Origin: Candidatus Coatesiibacteriota bacterium
Lineage (GTDB): Bacteria > RBG-13-66-14 > B26-G2 > JAUVZD01
DNA: 48,565 nt
Assembly: GCA_030602715.1 (NCBI GenBank)
Contig: JAUVZD010000013.1
Location: 1 to 48,565 of the forward strand
Direction: 5' to 3'
Positions 16,232 to 24,763 of this stretch are shown one piece after another (the first letter of the stretch is position 1; each line of letters opens with the position of its first letter). A model generated the notes under the pieces. That model was not told the origin of the DNA. It did not search any database and saw nothing but the letters and a program-made list of their open reading frames with translations. The translations under genes and the position numbers were made by a program.

Positions 16232-16268
16232 GATAAAATCTCCCCCCGCCAATTTTGGTGAGGGGAGT
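16232..16268 (-). terminator. Terminator after tRNA-Gln (minus strand)
   Basis: On the minus strand, CTCCCCTCACCAA (16267-16255) can pair with TTGGCGGGGGGAG (16252-16240), with one mismatch and a G-U pair, followed by ATTTTATC. It starts six bases after the tRNA 3' end and so would end the ispE-spoVG-tRNA unit. Confidence 0.75.
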
Positions 16269-16273
16269 TTTCA

Positions 16274-16344
16274 CTGGGGTGGGAGGATTCGAACCCCCGA
16301 TGGCGGATCCAAAGTCCGCTGACTTGCCACTTGTCTACACCCCA
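16274..16344 (-). tRNA. tRNA-Gln (anticodon UUG)
   Basis: The minus strand folds as a full cloverleaf. The acceptor is TGGGGTG/CACCCCA, the D stem GAC/GTC, and the anticodon stem GCGGA/TCCGC around loop CTTTGGA, which gives anticodon TTG. The T arm is GGGGG-TTCGAAT-CCTCC. The discriminator is G and CCA is not encoded. It lies 41 bases after spoVG and before a terminator, so it may be processed from the spoVG transcript. Confidence 0.95.
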
Positions 16345-16385
16345 AATACAATCACTTAACACAGAAAGCGGTAGTGCTAAAAGCG

Positions 16386-16679
16386 TTACTCGGCGGCGGG
16401 GGTTTCTCTGGTGCCCTCAATAGCCTTATCCAGTTGGCCCTCGTATTCCTTCAAGACCACGTTCTGGATATAGTCTCGGGTTTCGTTGTTGATGGGATGG
16501 GCGGTGTCCCTGTGGGTTCCATCAGGGAGTTTACGGCTGGGCATAGCCACAAACAGTCCCTTGTCACCACGAATGACCTTCAAGCCCCGAATCACGAAAC
16601 AGTCGTCAAGCGTTATGGTCGCATAAGCCTTGAGACGATCCTCGTTTCGCAGAGAAATGCGTACCTCGGTTACTTCCAT
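16386..16679 (-). CDS. spoVG: SpoVG family regulator
   Basis: SpoVG is a small nucleic-acid-binding regulator first known from Bacillus but present in many phyla. The 97-residue product has the family core [20 protein letters not shown], then [19 protein letters not shown] and the conserved [11 protein letters not shown] 16679 is preferred because AGGTGG lies eight bases upstream; a longer reading from GTG 16691 would overlap that site. It follows ispE closely, an order also seen near ispE in Bacillus, and precedes the tRNA-Gln gene. The C-terminus ends in a short Glu/Thr/Pro tail. Confidence 0.94.
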   Translation of the reverse strand: MEVTEVRISLRNEDRLKAYATITLDDCFVIRGLKVIRGDKGLFVAMPSRKLPDGTHRDTAHPINNETRDYIQNVVLKEYEGQLDKAIEGTRETPAAE

Positions 16680-16714
16680 CTGTCTCACCACCTGAGATTA
16701 GTTTTTCAATCCTG

Positions 16715-17605
16715 CTAGGATAAAGCCATGATGTTTACATGGTTGACGACTTGACAAAGGTTACATTGATATCCCCGGTCAAGTAACTCTTTTTTCAGGT
16801 TTTCTCCTTTCTCTTCGGTGTCCACCAAGGCAAAGACGCTCTCTCCGCTACCACAAAGCAAAGCACACAAAGCCCCCGAAGCGAGCATCAATTCCTTGAG
16901 GGTGGCGATTTCGGGACGCTTCTCCAGCACCACCGTTTCTAATTGGTTGGAGACTACACTGGCTATCTGCTCCCGTTTACCTCCTTGCCAGGCGTTTAGT
17001 ATCTTCCCCCAAAAGAATCTTCTGGCAGGCGTTGTGCCTTTCAGGTGTCTATCATAGCTCTCATAAACCCACCTGGTGGAGACCGGCTCCCCGCTCCAAG
17101 CCACCACCGTCCAGATTCCCCCGGGACCGCTTACCGGGGTTACAATCTCGCCGTATCCCGATGCGAATACCGCCCGCCCCAGCACAAAGAAGGGTACATC
17201 AGCGCCTACTGTGGCTGCCAGGCGAAGCTTTGCATCCAGACTGAGCCCCAATCCATATAGGTCATCAACAGCAGTCAAAGCCGCCGCTGCATTGGATGAA
17301 CCACCGCCCAATCCCCCACCGATGGGTATCCTCTTGTCCACCACCACCCGTATTCCGCCTATCCCTGGATTCAAAGCCTCCAGAGCCCGATAAGCACGCC
17401 AGATGAGGTTGCTCTCGTCAAGGGGGAAGCCGGGATATTCGCTTATGAACTCCACTCCGGAGGATACCCGCTCAAAGGTCAGGCTATCTCCAAAGGTCAA
17501 CGGGCAGAGCAGAGTGCGCACCGGATGGTATCCGCTTCCGTCCGGCGGTCCCACCTCCAGAGCCAGGTTGACCTTTGCCGGGGAGAAGACTTGAAGCGTA
17601 TCCAG
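16715..17605 (-). CDS. ispE: 4-diphosphocytidyl-2-C-methyl-D-erythritol kinase (IspE), CTG start
   Basis: IspE phosphorylates CDP-methylerythritol in the non-mevalonate isoprenoid pathway. GHMP-kinase motifs are present: the glycine-rich ATP loop PIGGGLGGGSSNAAAAL, and the C-terminal CALLCGSGESVFAL. The first in-frame GTG (17554) would remove the conserved N-terminal strand FSPAKVNLALEVG. That strand is restored by starting at CTG 17605, which has a perfect AGGAGG six bases upstream. No ATG, GTG or TTG lies between the ribosome site and the motif. A CTG start is rare, so this deserves attention. A TTGACA/TATCTT promoter lies just upstream. Confidence 0.9.
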   Translation of the reverse strand: MDTLQVFSPAKVNLALEVGPPDGSGYHPVRTLLCPLTFGDSLTFERVSSGVEFISEYPGFPLDESNLIWRAYRALEALNPGIGGIRVVVDKRIPIGGGLGGGSSNAAAALTAVDDLYGLGLSLDAKLRLAATVGADVPFFVLGRAVFASGYGEIVTPVSGPGGIWTVVAWSGEPVSTRWVYESYDRHLKGTTPARRFFWGKILNAWQGGKREQIASVVSNQLETVVLEKRPEIATLKELMLASGALCALLCGSGESVFALVDTEEKGENLKKELLDRGYQCNLCQVVNHVNIMALS

Positions 17606-17636
17606 TCTGTGCCTCCTAAATATGAGAACAGATTAA

Positions 17637-17665
17637 AAGATACACAAAAAACCCATTCCTGTCAA
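17637..17665 (-). promoter_or_regulatory. Sigma70-type promoter of ispE-spoVG-tRNA-Gln
   Basis: On the minus strand: TTGACA (17665-17660), 17-base spacer, TATCTT (17642-17637). The -10 ends about 32 bases before the proposed CTG start. Confidence 0.7.
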
Positions 17666-17719
17666 GCATATTCAAAAAAATGCGGTCTTTACAATTAACA
17701 GCAACTTTGTGGTGGACGA

Positions 17720-17749
17720 TAATAAAGAGGGCGGGGGAAAGCCCCACCT
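17720..17749 (-). terminator. Terminator of gdh (minus strand)
   Basis: On the minus strand AGGTGGGG pairs with CCCCGCCCT around CTTTC, followed by CTTTATTAT. It lies about 60 bases past the gdh stop. Confidence 0.7.
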
Positions 17750-17806
17750 AACGAATGGCAAATTATATATAAATCAAGGGAAGTCAAGTATTCCCCACTA
17801 ACCACA

Positions 17807-19093
17807 TCAAGGGAAGATACCCCGCTCTTGGTAAACCCTCTCCAGCCGCCTTAAAGCGACTACATAAGCGGCAGTGCGCCAGTCCGTGTTTAACTCCAAA
17901 GCAGTCCCCTGCACTTTTCTGTAAGCCTTGATGATTATCTTGTGTAGTTTCCCGTCCACCTCCTCCAGATCCCAAAATTCACTCCGTTTGTTCTGCAGCC
18001 ATTCAAAGTAGCTTACGATGACCCCACCAGAATTGCACAGGATATCGGGGATGACAAATATTCCTTTGCTTTGTAAAATCTCGTCGCCTTCGGGGTCGGT
18101 AGGACCGTTGGCTCCTTCGGCAACCATCTTGACATCCAACCAATGGGCGGTCTCTGCGGTTATCTGGTTCTCTAGAGCGGCGGGAATGAAGATGTCCGCC
18201 TTGGTACGCCAGAATCCCTCGTGATCAATGACTTCGGCTTTGGAGTAGCCCAATATTCCTCCGTGTTCCTGGACATAGGCGGTAAGCTCGTCGGGATCAA
18301 TGCCCTCCTTATTGTAGATTGCGCCGGTATGGTCCTCTACGGCGATGAGTGTTGAACCCAGGGGCTTTAGTAGTCGTCCCGCCCAAGAGCCGACATTGCC
18401 GAAACCCTGCATGGTGTAAGTAGCCCCTTTGAGTTCAAAGTCGTGGTCCTTAGCCCATTCTTGGATGGTAAGGACGACGCCTTGACCGGTAGCCTTGTCC
18501 CGCCCCAAGCTACCGCCAGAAGCTATGGGCTTGCCGGTGACTACATGGATGTTGCGGTTGCGCTCATCGGCAGGCATCGTGGAAAGGTAGGTATCCATAA
18601 TCCAGGCCATTATCTGAGGATTGGTGTTCACATCCGGTGCGGGGATGTCATACTCCGGACCTATGTTCATTCCCAGGGCGAAGGTAAAACGCCGGGTGAT
18701 ATGTTCCAGCTCGGTTAAGCTATACCTAAAGGGGTCTAACTTGATTCCGCCCTTCGCACCGCCGAAGGGGATATTAGCCAGGGAACACTTCCAGGTCATC
18801 CAGGTGGCTAACGCTCTTACATCATCTATATCAACATCAGGATGGTAGCGTAGACCCCCCTTATAGGGACCCAATACATTGTTGTGCTGGACACGGTAGC
18901 CGCAGAACATCTCAATGCGGCCGTCGTCCATCTTCACCGGGAAGTGAACCTGTATCTCGTTGTCAGTGCAGGCGAGGATTTTGCAAATATTGAGGTCAAG
19001 CCCCATTATGTCAGCCGCTTTACTGAACTGCATCTTGACATTTTCGTAAATGCTTCTTTGCGCTTTCTTGCTATCGTTTCTTTCCTCTACCAT
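17807..19093 (-). CDS. gdhA: Glutamate dehydrogenase
   Basis: This enzyme interconverts glutamate with 2-oxoglutarate and ammonia using NAD(P). The ~428-residue length suits the hexameric family. Visible motifs are GPYKGGLRYHP, the active-site region PFGGAKGGIKLDP, the dinucleotide fold GFGNVGSWAG, and the C-terminal CNSGGVIVSYFEW. Start ATG 19093 follows AAGG; an upstream TTG (19105) is possible but lacks a site. It has its own promoter and terminator, so it is separate from the upstream glutamate-synthase-like operon, though the two act on the same metabolite. Coenzyme preference cannot be read with confidence. Confidence 0.96.
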   Translation of the reverse strand: MVEERNDSKKAQRSIYENVKMQFSKAADIMGLDLNICKILACTDNEIQVHFPVKMDDGRIEMFCGYRVQHNNVLGPYKGGLRYHPDVDIDDVRALATWMTWKCSLANIPFGGAKGGIKLDPFRYSLTELEHITRRFTFALGMNIGPEYDIPAPDVNTNPQIMAWIMDTYLSTMPADERNRNIHVVTGKPIASGGSLGRDKATGQGVVLTIQEWAKDHDFELKGATYTMQGFGNVGSWAGRLLKPLGSTLIAVEDHTGAIYNKEGIDPDELTAYVQEHGGILGYSKAEVIDHEGFWRTKADIFIPAALENQITAETAHWLDVKMVAEGANGPTDPEGDEILQSKGIFVIPDILCNSGGVIVSYFEWLQNKRSEFWDLEEVDGKLHKIIIKAYRKVQGTALELNTDWRTAAYVVALRRLERVYQERGIFP

Positions 19094-19144
19094 ACCCACC
19101 TTCAATAGATTTTGTGCTGGAGTAAAAAAGATTAAAGGCTAGCT

Positions 19145-19173
19145 ATTATACATATTGGGGCATTACCAATCAA
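19145..19173 (-). promoter_or_regulatory. Sigma70-type promoter of gdh
   Basis: On the minus strand: TTGATT (19173-19168), 17-base spacer, TATAAT (19150-19145) with TG just upstream of the -10. The -10 lies about 50 bases before the gdh ATG. Confidence 0.75.
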
Positions 19174-19193
19174 GCATTCTTCTACAGTCAGTT

Positions 19194-19227
19194 TAAATAT
19201 AAAGAGGGCGGGGGAAAACCCCGCCCT
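19194..19227 (-). terminator. Terminator of the nuoE-nuoF::gltD-gltB-like operon
   Basis: On the minus strand AGGGCGGGG and CCCCGCCCT form a perfect 9-bp stem around a short T-rich loop, followed by CTTTATATTT. It lies 40 bases after the gltB-like stop and before the gdh promoter. Confidence 0.85.
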
Positions 19228-19267
19228 TCAAATGACATAAGAATTGGTTGCGGGCAAGAATTGCCCC

Positions 19268-20851
19268 TTAGCTGTCTAGGATTTTTTCCGCCTCCTCTTT
19301 ATCAACATCCATCACATACGGGATACCACTGACATCCGCCGACTCCTTGGTCAAGGCGGCTATGTCATCCCTGGTTATATATTCAAGCGCAAATTTGCGG
19401 CTGCCGGCCATTAGCTGGCGCATTCCTTGTGCCAAGCGCTGGTAATAGGTGTATAAACCCAGGGCACCGGTCGGTAACTCATCAAATTCTTTGTCGCCCA
19501 ACTCTTTACGGAGTTCGCTGGCGGTAACGAAAATTTCGTCCTTTGAATTGCCGAAGCGCTCAACATAAACCGGCACCTGGTGTTCGTCTATTGCACGACC
19601 TAAAGTCTTGCCAACCATAGCGGCAGCGATTGGAGAACGAGCCATACCTACGAGCTTAACGAACGGCGCGCCCATTGCGATTGCCTTGAAGATTTGGTCT
19701 TCTAAGATTATTCCACCAGCCGCTGTCAGAGGGGCTACATACTCGCCCCTGTCGGCAAGCCGTTTCGTATATTGATACATAAGCGAATGAATCTCCACAG
19801 TCGGTATGCCCCACTCATTCATCATCCGCCAGGGACTCATACCCGTGCCGCCACCCGCACCATCCACTGTAAGAAGGTCTATCTTATACTTGGAGGCAAA
19901 TTTCACAGCACGGGCTAGATCTGCCGGGCGGTATGCCCCGGTTTTCAGGAATAAATACTTAGCGCTGGCTTTTCGCAGTTCCTCAACTCTTTTTGCGAAA
20001 GATTCTTCGGTAACCATACCGACACGTGAGTGCCGCTCAAATTCTTTGAACGCACCCCTCTCAAAAGCCTTTATTACATCCGGGTCAGTCGGGTTAGGCA
20101 GGACTACATAGCCACGTTCATACAGTAGCTGTGCCTTCTTCAAGTCCCTGACCTTAACCTCTCCGCCGATATCCTTGGCGCCCTGACCCCATTTTAGCTC
20201 AACAATTTCAATGCCCAGTTTCTCTATAACATACTCTTGCACCCCCAGCTTGGTGTCCTCAATGTTAGCCTGAACGATGATGGCGCCGTAGCCGTCCCGT
20301 TGGTTGTCTTTGTACAGTTTTATCCTCCGCTTCATATCAACTGTGTCAACTACCCGACCTCTCTTAATGACACTTTCGGGGTCCATGCCGACGACATTTT
20401 CGCCTATAGTCAGACCTGTACCCGCTAGGGCTGAGCCGATAGCCAGTCCTTCCCAATTATACTTGGCTATGTTTGTTGAGCCGATACCAGGGATAATCCA
20501 CGGATAGCGGAACTTTATCCCCTTATCGTGACCAAAAGTAACTTCAAGGTTTACTGCGGGAAATATAGCTTTATCGCTATCGGCATCTATGCCTTGCGCT
20601 CCAACGGCGGTTCCCATTATGTTGAAGTGAGAGTAATCAACCGGGTATATTTTCTCGGCGGCGGTGGTAATAACCCCGAACGGCTGGGGGTATATTACCT
20701 CGTGACCCCGGTAAGCGGATTTCCCTATCTCGCACATGCCAATGCAACCGTCAACACAGGTTGCGCACATGCCCGAGAGCGGCACTATTGAATCTTCGGT
20801 CCTGTTCTTGGTCAGAGTTGCCGCTGAAGCGTTTATCCTGGAAAGTGACAT
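19268..20851 (-). CDS. FMN-binding glutamate synthase family protein, no amidotransferase domain
   Basis: The product matches the central and FMN (GltB2) part of glutamate synthase. Motifs include PFGVITTAAEK, WGQGAKDIGGEV, the FMN barrel signature LLTVDGAGGGTGMSPWRMMN and TAAGGIILEDQIFKAIAMGA. The glutaminase domain of large GltB is absent, as in archaeal-type enzymes, so ammonia must come from elsewhere. Residues 28-41 form an N-terminal Cys cluster (MCATCVDGCIGMCEIG) that may bind an iron-sulfur cluster. It is the last gene of the operon whose upstream members supply NAD(P)H- and ferredoxin-type redox centres, including a GltD-like domain. Confidence 0.88.
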   Translation of the reverse strand: MSLSRINASAATLTKNRTEDSIVPLSGMCATCVDGCIGMCEIGKSAYRGHEVIYPQPFGVITTAAEKIYPVDYSHFNIMGTAVGAQGIDADSDKAIFPAVNLEVTFGHDKGIKFRYPWIIPGIGSTNIAKYNWEGLAIGSALAGTGLTIGENVVGMDPESVIKRGRVVDTVDMKRRIKLYKDNQRDGYGAIIVQANIEDTKLGVQEYVIEKLGIEIVELKWGQGAKDIGGEVKVRDLKKAQLLYERGYVVLPNPTDPDVIKAFERGAFKEFERHSRVGMVTEESFAKRVEELRKASAKYLFLKTGAYRPADLARAVKFASKYKIDLLTVDGAGGGTGMSPWRMMNEWGIPTVEIHSLMYQYTKRLADRGEYVAPLTAAGGIILEDQIFKAIAMGAPFVKLVGMARSPIAAAMVGKTLGRAIDEHQVPVYVERFGNSKDEIFVTASELRKELGDKEFDELPTGALGLYTYYQRLAQGMRQLMAGSRKFALEYITRDDIAALTKESADVSGIPYVMDVDKEEAEKILDS

Positions 20852-20873
20852 CTCCTACGACTCCTTTCCGTTT

Positions 20874-21551
20874 TCATTCATCCTTTATTTCACAGGCGAC
20901 GCAAGGCTCCATATAGCACATCATATCCTTGAACTCTTCCTTGTCCAGGCAGGGGGGGCTTAGGTTTGCGCACGCGCCGCATATGGCTTTCTCCGGCTCG
21001 TTATAGGTGCACCTCAACTGGCATGCGGGGCAAATATACATACAACCACCGCACAGCCGACACTCGTCAGATTTTATATCAAACGGCGTCCCGATGCTCC
21101 GTCTCTCGCCGCGCCCTCTGAAGCCGATTGCCTTTGCCATCATCTGCTCCTGGCACATCCGCACGCACAGTCCGCAAAGGATGCAATCCTCATACTCCTG
21201 CTTAAAGCGCTGTTGGTGCACATTGTGAGCCGAAGCGAGGTCCTGGATAATCTTTGACTGCGGACACGAAGCCAGAAGGAGCTCTATGACCATCTTGCGA
21301 GCTTTTACGACACGCTCGGATGCGGTGCGCACCTTAAGCCCCTCTTCCGCCGGATAGGTGCAAGACGAGACCAGCTTGGCTTGCGGTCCCTCCCCGATCT
21401 CCACCACACAGAGCCGGCAGGCACCGTAGGGTGATAGACCATCCTTGTGACATAGGGTAGGAATGGGGAACCCGAAAAACTTTGCCGCTTCCAGTAAGGT
21501 AGTTCCCTCTTCAACCTGCACATCCAGACCATTTATCTTCAATGTGATCAT
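20874..21551 (-). CDS. NuoG/HoxU-type ferredoxin subunit ([2Fe-2S] plus 4Fe-4S clusters)
   Basis: This 225-residue protein resembles the N-terminal part of NuoG or HndD and the HoxU diaphorase subunit, without a hydrogenase H-cluster domain. Residues 34-68 hold the plant-type [2Fe-2S] motif (CHKDGLSPYGACRLCVVE, then SSCTYP). A two-cluster ferredoxin region follows (CILCGLCVRMCQ; CRLCGGCMYICPACQ). The last 40 residues contain a further set of Cys (CGACANLSPPC, MCYMEPCVACE) that is not usual for HoxU and may hold another cluster. Its start overlaps the nuoF::gltD stop by four bases. It probably carries electrons from the NuoF flavin to its partner subunits. Confidence 0.87.
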   Translation of the reverse strand: MITLKINGLDVQVEEGTTLLEAAKFFGFPIPTLCHKDGLSPYGACRLCVVEIGEGPQAKLVSSCTYPAEEGLKVRTASERVVKARKMVIELLLASCPQSKIIQDLASAHNVHQQRFKQEYEDCILCGLCVRMCQEQMMAKAIGFRGRGERRSIGTPFDIKSDECRLCGGCMYICPACQLRCTYNEPEKAICGACANLSPPCLDKEEFKDMMCYMEPCVACEIKDE

Positions 21552-24500
21552 GCCAGTTTTTCCTCTGAAGAAATCTGCTCTTCGGACTCTTCTTGTTGTG
21601 TAAACTCAAGGTCACATCTCAGACACCTTCTCGCTTCCCGGGCTGCATCTTCTTCCGACAAAGACATATTAACTTCTACGAAGTTCTTCCTCCGCTCGGC
21701 AACGGGAACGGTTGGCAATTCAGCCCTAACCGCTTCAATAAGTTCTTCTTCTGGCACTTCTACGGGTTCTACAAATATTTGAGGTAATATGACCCTGGGG
21801 AGTTCTCTTAGTTCTACCCCCCTTAGATAACGATCAATGACAAGCGCAGCTTTCTTCCCATCGGCGATTGCTTCAACAACGGTATTAGGACCGCTTACCA
21901 CATCACCGCCAGCGAAAACTCCTTGTTTATTTGTAGCGAGCGTCTCTGTATCAACTTTAATTGTATCCCATTTGGTTGTTTCAATCTCTGTTCCGGATAC
22001 ACTTTCAACTTCAGGTTGTTCGCCTATGGCGACTATCAATGTGTCAATTGGTTCAATAAATTCTGTCCCGGGGACGGGGACAGGCTTACGACGACCACTG
22101 GCATCACGCTCGCCCAATTCGTTCTTTATGAATTTCACACCGGTAAGCCGACCCTCCTTCTGCTTGACTTCAACGGGCGAGACGAGGGTCTCAATCTCTA
22201 CCCCTTCCTCAAGCGCGCCTTCAATCTCTTCCTCATAAGCCGGCATCTCCTGGCGAGACCGTCGGTAAAAAATGGTTACGCTCTCAACATTATCCTGACG
22301 AATCGCTACCCGGGCGGCATCTACCGCCGAATTGCCACCCCCGATTATACCTACACGCCCTTTGGCCAAATTCTCTTCGCGCAAGTTGAATGCCCCCAAG
22401 TATTCCATTGAAGGATAAACGCCATCGGATTCTTCCCCTTCAATGTTTAGCCGTAGGCTTCTAGCCGCGCCCATTGCCAAAAAAACCGCCGCATATTTGT
22501 TATCAAAAAGGCTATCTATAGTTATGTCACGCCCCAGCGCGGTGTTTAACTTCAGGGTTATGTTCTGGTTCAGAAGCGAGTTAATCTCTTTTTGGAGAAC
22601 ATCACGCGGTAGGCGATAGGCCGGAATCCCGCTGACCAGCATCCCACCAACTTTGTCCTCCGCTTCGTATATCGTCACCTTATAGCCGGCAAGAGAGATG
22701 TAGTGGGCGGCGGTAAGTCCCGCAGGACCTGAGCCGACTACCGCCACCTTTTGCGTATCTTTATCAGCTAGAACAACAGGTTGAGTCTTGGAAGTTTCCG
22801 GACTGACGCGTTCGGTAATGAAACGTTTGAGGGACCGTATAGCTACAGCTTCCTTCCCGGTCGTTCCAGCGCGACACTTATCCTCGCACGGGTGATGGCA
22901 AACGCGAGCACATACTGACGGGAAGGGGTTAGTTTCTCTGATAACCTGGTAAGAATCTTCGTATTTCCCTTGCTCAAGAAGTGCTATATAGCGCCAGGCT
23001 TCAGTCCCCAGGGGGCATGTAGTCTGGCAAGGTGCACCTGTCAATTCCTTGCAAACAGCGGCATCGCATCGTTTATCAACTATATGCTGTTCATATTCAT
23101 GGCGGAAATATCTGATAGTGCTCAGGACAGGGTTTGAAGCGGTCTGTCCAAGACCGCACATGGTGGTATCCTTCACCGCAAGCGCTAGTTCCTGGAGAAG
23201 GTCAAGGTCGGCAAGGGTGCCTTCACCTCTTGTAATATCATCAAGTATCTCATACATCCGTTGGGTGCCTTTACGGCAAGTGAAACATTTTCCACAGGAC
23301 TCGTCTTTCAGGAAGTTCATGAAATATTTGGCGACATCCACCATACATGTGTTCTCGTCCATAACTATCATTCCACCGGAGCCCATAATAGAACCAACTT
23401 CAGCCAAACTGTCAAAATCAATGGTCAAATCAAACATAGAAGCTGGTATGCAACCGCCGGACGGTCCACCGGTCTGCACCGCCTTTATCTTGCCCTTACC
23501 GGACGGTCCTCCGCCAATATCGTAAACTATCTCGTTGATAGTGATGCCCATCGGCACTTCCACCAGTCCGGTATTCTTGACTTTTCCCACTAAACTGAAT
23601 ATCTTGGTGCCGGTGCTCTTCTCAGTCCCTATCTTTGCGAACTCTTTCGAGCCACAGCGGAATATTACTGGAATGTTTGCCCAGGTCTCTACATTATTGA
23701 TTGCTGTAGGTTTACCGTCTATTCCTTTCTGAACAGGATATGGAGGTCTCTGGCGAGGCTCGCCAACCTTCCCCTCAATGGACTTTATTAATGCGGTCTC
23801 TTCTCCACATACGAAAGCGCCCGCTCCCCTAACAAGCCTAATATCAAAAGAAAAGCCAGTTCCTAATATATCCTCACCCAGAAGCCCCAGCTCACGCGCT
23901 TGCCTGAGGGCGATAACAAGATGTTTTATGGCCAGGGGATACTCGTTGCGGACATAAACAACTCCTTCTGTAGCCCCAGTTCCTATGGCACCGATGAGCA
24001 TTCCTTCAATGATGCTGTGCGGGTTGCCCTCCAGGAGGCTACGGTCCATATAAGCTCCCGGGTCCCCCTCGTCAGCGTTGCACACAAGAAACTTGCCATT
24101 TCCGTTGGGTTGACCCGCCAGCATTTCCCACTTCAGACCTGTGGGGAACCCTGCTCCGCCACGGCCTCGCAAGCCGGATGTTTTGACCTCATTTACAACC
24201 CACTCAGGTTTTCCTTCCTCAAGCGCTTTAGCAAGCGCCAGGTAACCTTCGTTCTCAATATAGTCGTAGATATGGATGGGATCAACTTTCCCGTTAAGCC
24301 CCAAAAGGGTCCGCTCCTGCTTTTTGAAGAAGGGAATATCAGACTGCTTCTCCAAGCTCTCACCGCTTTGAGGGTCTACGAAGAGCAATTCCTCTATAAT
24401 CTCGCCTTCGGCTACCGCTGAGACGATTCTAGCCATATCCTCTAATCCCAGTTTTGGATAAAAAGTCTCATTGGGCTCAACTAGCACCGATGGCTCTTTT

Positions 24501-24751
24501 TCACAAAAGCCATGACAGCCGGTGATGCGCAAGTTGATTTTTTCCGTCAACCCTTTTTCTAAAAGTTCATATTTTGCTACCCGTATAAGACCATTTGCAC
24601 CGCTTGCCTGCCCGCAGGTCCCCGCATTAATAACAATGGTGGGAATAGCGAATTCCCTGTCGGTGGATAGACGACTCCGGAGTTTTTTTAAGTCTTCAAT
24701 GGATTTTAGAGTGGGCAAAGTCACATCCTGTTCGTTTTCCGCTTGGAGCAA
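21548..24751 (-). CDS. NuoF-GltD fusion: NAD(P)H-dehydrogenase flavoprotein joined to glutamate synthase small-subunit-like domain
   Basis: This 1067-residue protein joins two flavoenzymes. Residues 1-130 are a thioredoxin-like [2Fe-2S] domain (NAGTCGQASGANG, TGCHGFCEKEP). Residues 150-560 are NuoF/HydB: FMN/NADH motif LRGRGGAGFPTG, CNADEGDPGAYMDR, VCGEETALIKSIEG, an SLBB domain and the cluster motif SCGKCFTCRKGT. Residues ~580-1020 are GltD-like: Cys-rich helical domain (CQTTCPLG, CARVCHHPCEDKCR), FAD motif GSGPAGLTAAHY and NAD(P) motif GGGNSAVDAARVA. The C-terminus repeats an EAxRCLRC segment. Fusion of the diaphorase directly to GltD next to a GltB-like gene suggests one large NAD(P)H-linked complex. 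Electron bifurcation is possible but unproven. Confidence 0.92.
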   Translation of the reverse strand: MLQAENEQDVTLPTLKSIEDLKKLRSRLSTDREFAIPTIVINAGTCGQASGANGLIRVAKYELLEKGLTEKINLRITGCHGFCEKEPSVLVEPNETFYPKLGLEDMARIVSAVAEGEIIEELLFVDPQSGESLEKQSDIPFFKKQERTLLGLNGKVDPIHIYDYIENEGYLALAKALEEGKPEWVVNEVKTSGLRGRGGAGFPTGLKWEMLAGQPNGNGKFLVCNADEGDPGAYMDRSLLEGNPHSIIEGMLIGAIGTGATEGVVYVRNEYPLAIKHLVIALRQARELGLLGEDILGTGFSFDIRLVRGAGAFVCGEETALIKSIEGKVGEPRQRPPYPVQKGIDGKPTAINNVETWANIPVIFRCGSKEFAKIGTEKSTGTKIFSLVGKVKNTGLVEVPMGITINEIVYDIGGGPSGKGKIKAVQTGGPSGGCIPASMFDLTIDFDSLAEVGSIMGSGGMIVMDENTCMVDVAKYFMNFLKDESCGKCFTCRKGTQRMYEILDDITRGEGTLADLDLLQELALAVKDTTMCGLGQTASNPVLSTIRYFRHEYEQHIVDKRCDAAVCKELTGAPCQTTCPLGTEAWRYIALLEQGKYEDSYQVIRETNPFPSVCARVCHHPCEDKCRAGTTGKEAVAIRSLKRFITERVSPETSKTQPVVLADKDTQKVAVVGSGPAGLTAAHYISLAGYKVTIYEAEDKVGGMLVSGIPAYRLPRDVLQKEINSLLNQNITLKLNTALGRDITIDSLFDNKYAAVFLAMGAARSLRLNIEGEESDGVYPSMEYLGAFNLREENLAKGRVGIIGGGNSAVDAARVAIRQDNVESVTIFYRRSRQEMPAYEEEIEGALEEGVEIETLVSPVEVKQKEGRLTGVKFIKNELGERDASGRRKPVPVPGTEFIEPIDTLIVAIGEQPEVESVSGTEIETTKWDTIKVDTETLATNKQGVFAGGDVVSGPNTVVEAIADGKKAALVIDRYLRGVELRELPRVILPQIFVEPVEVPEEELIEAVRAELPTVPVAERRKNFVEVNMSLSEEDAAREARRCLRCDLEFTQQEESEEQISSEEKLA

Positions 24752-24763
24752 TCATATACAGCC

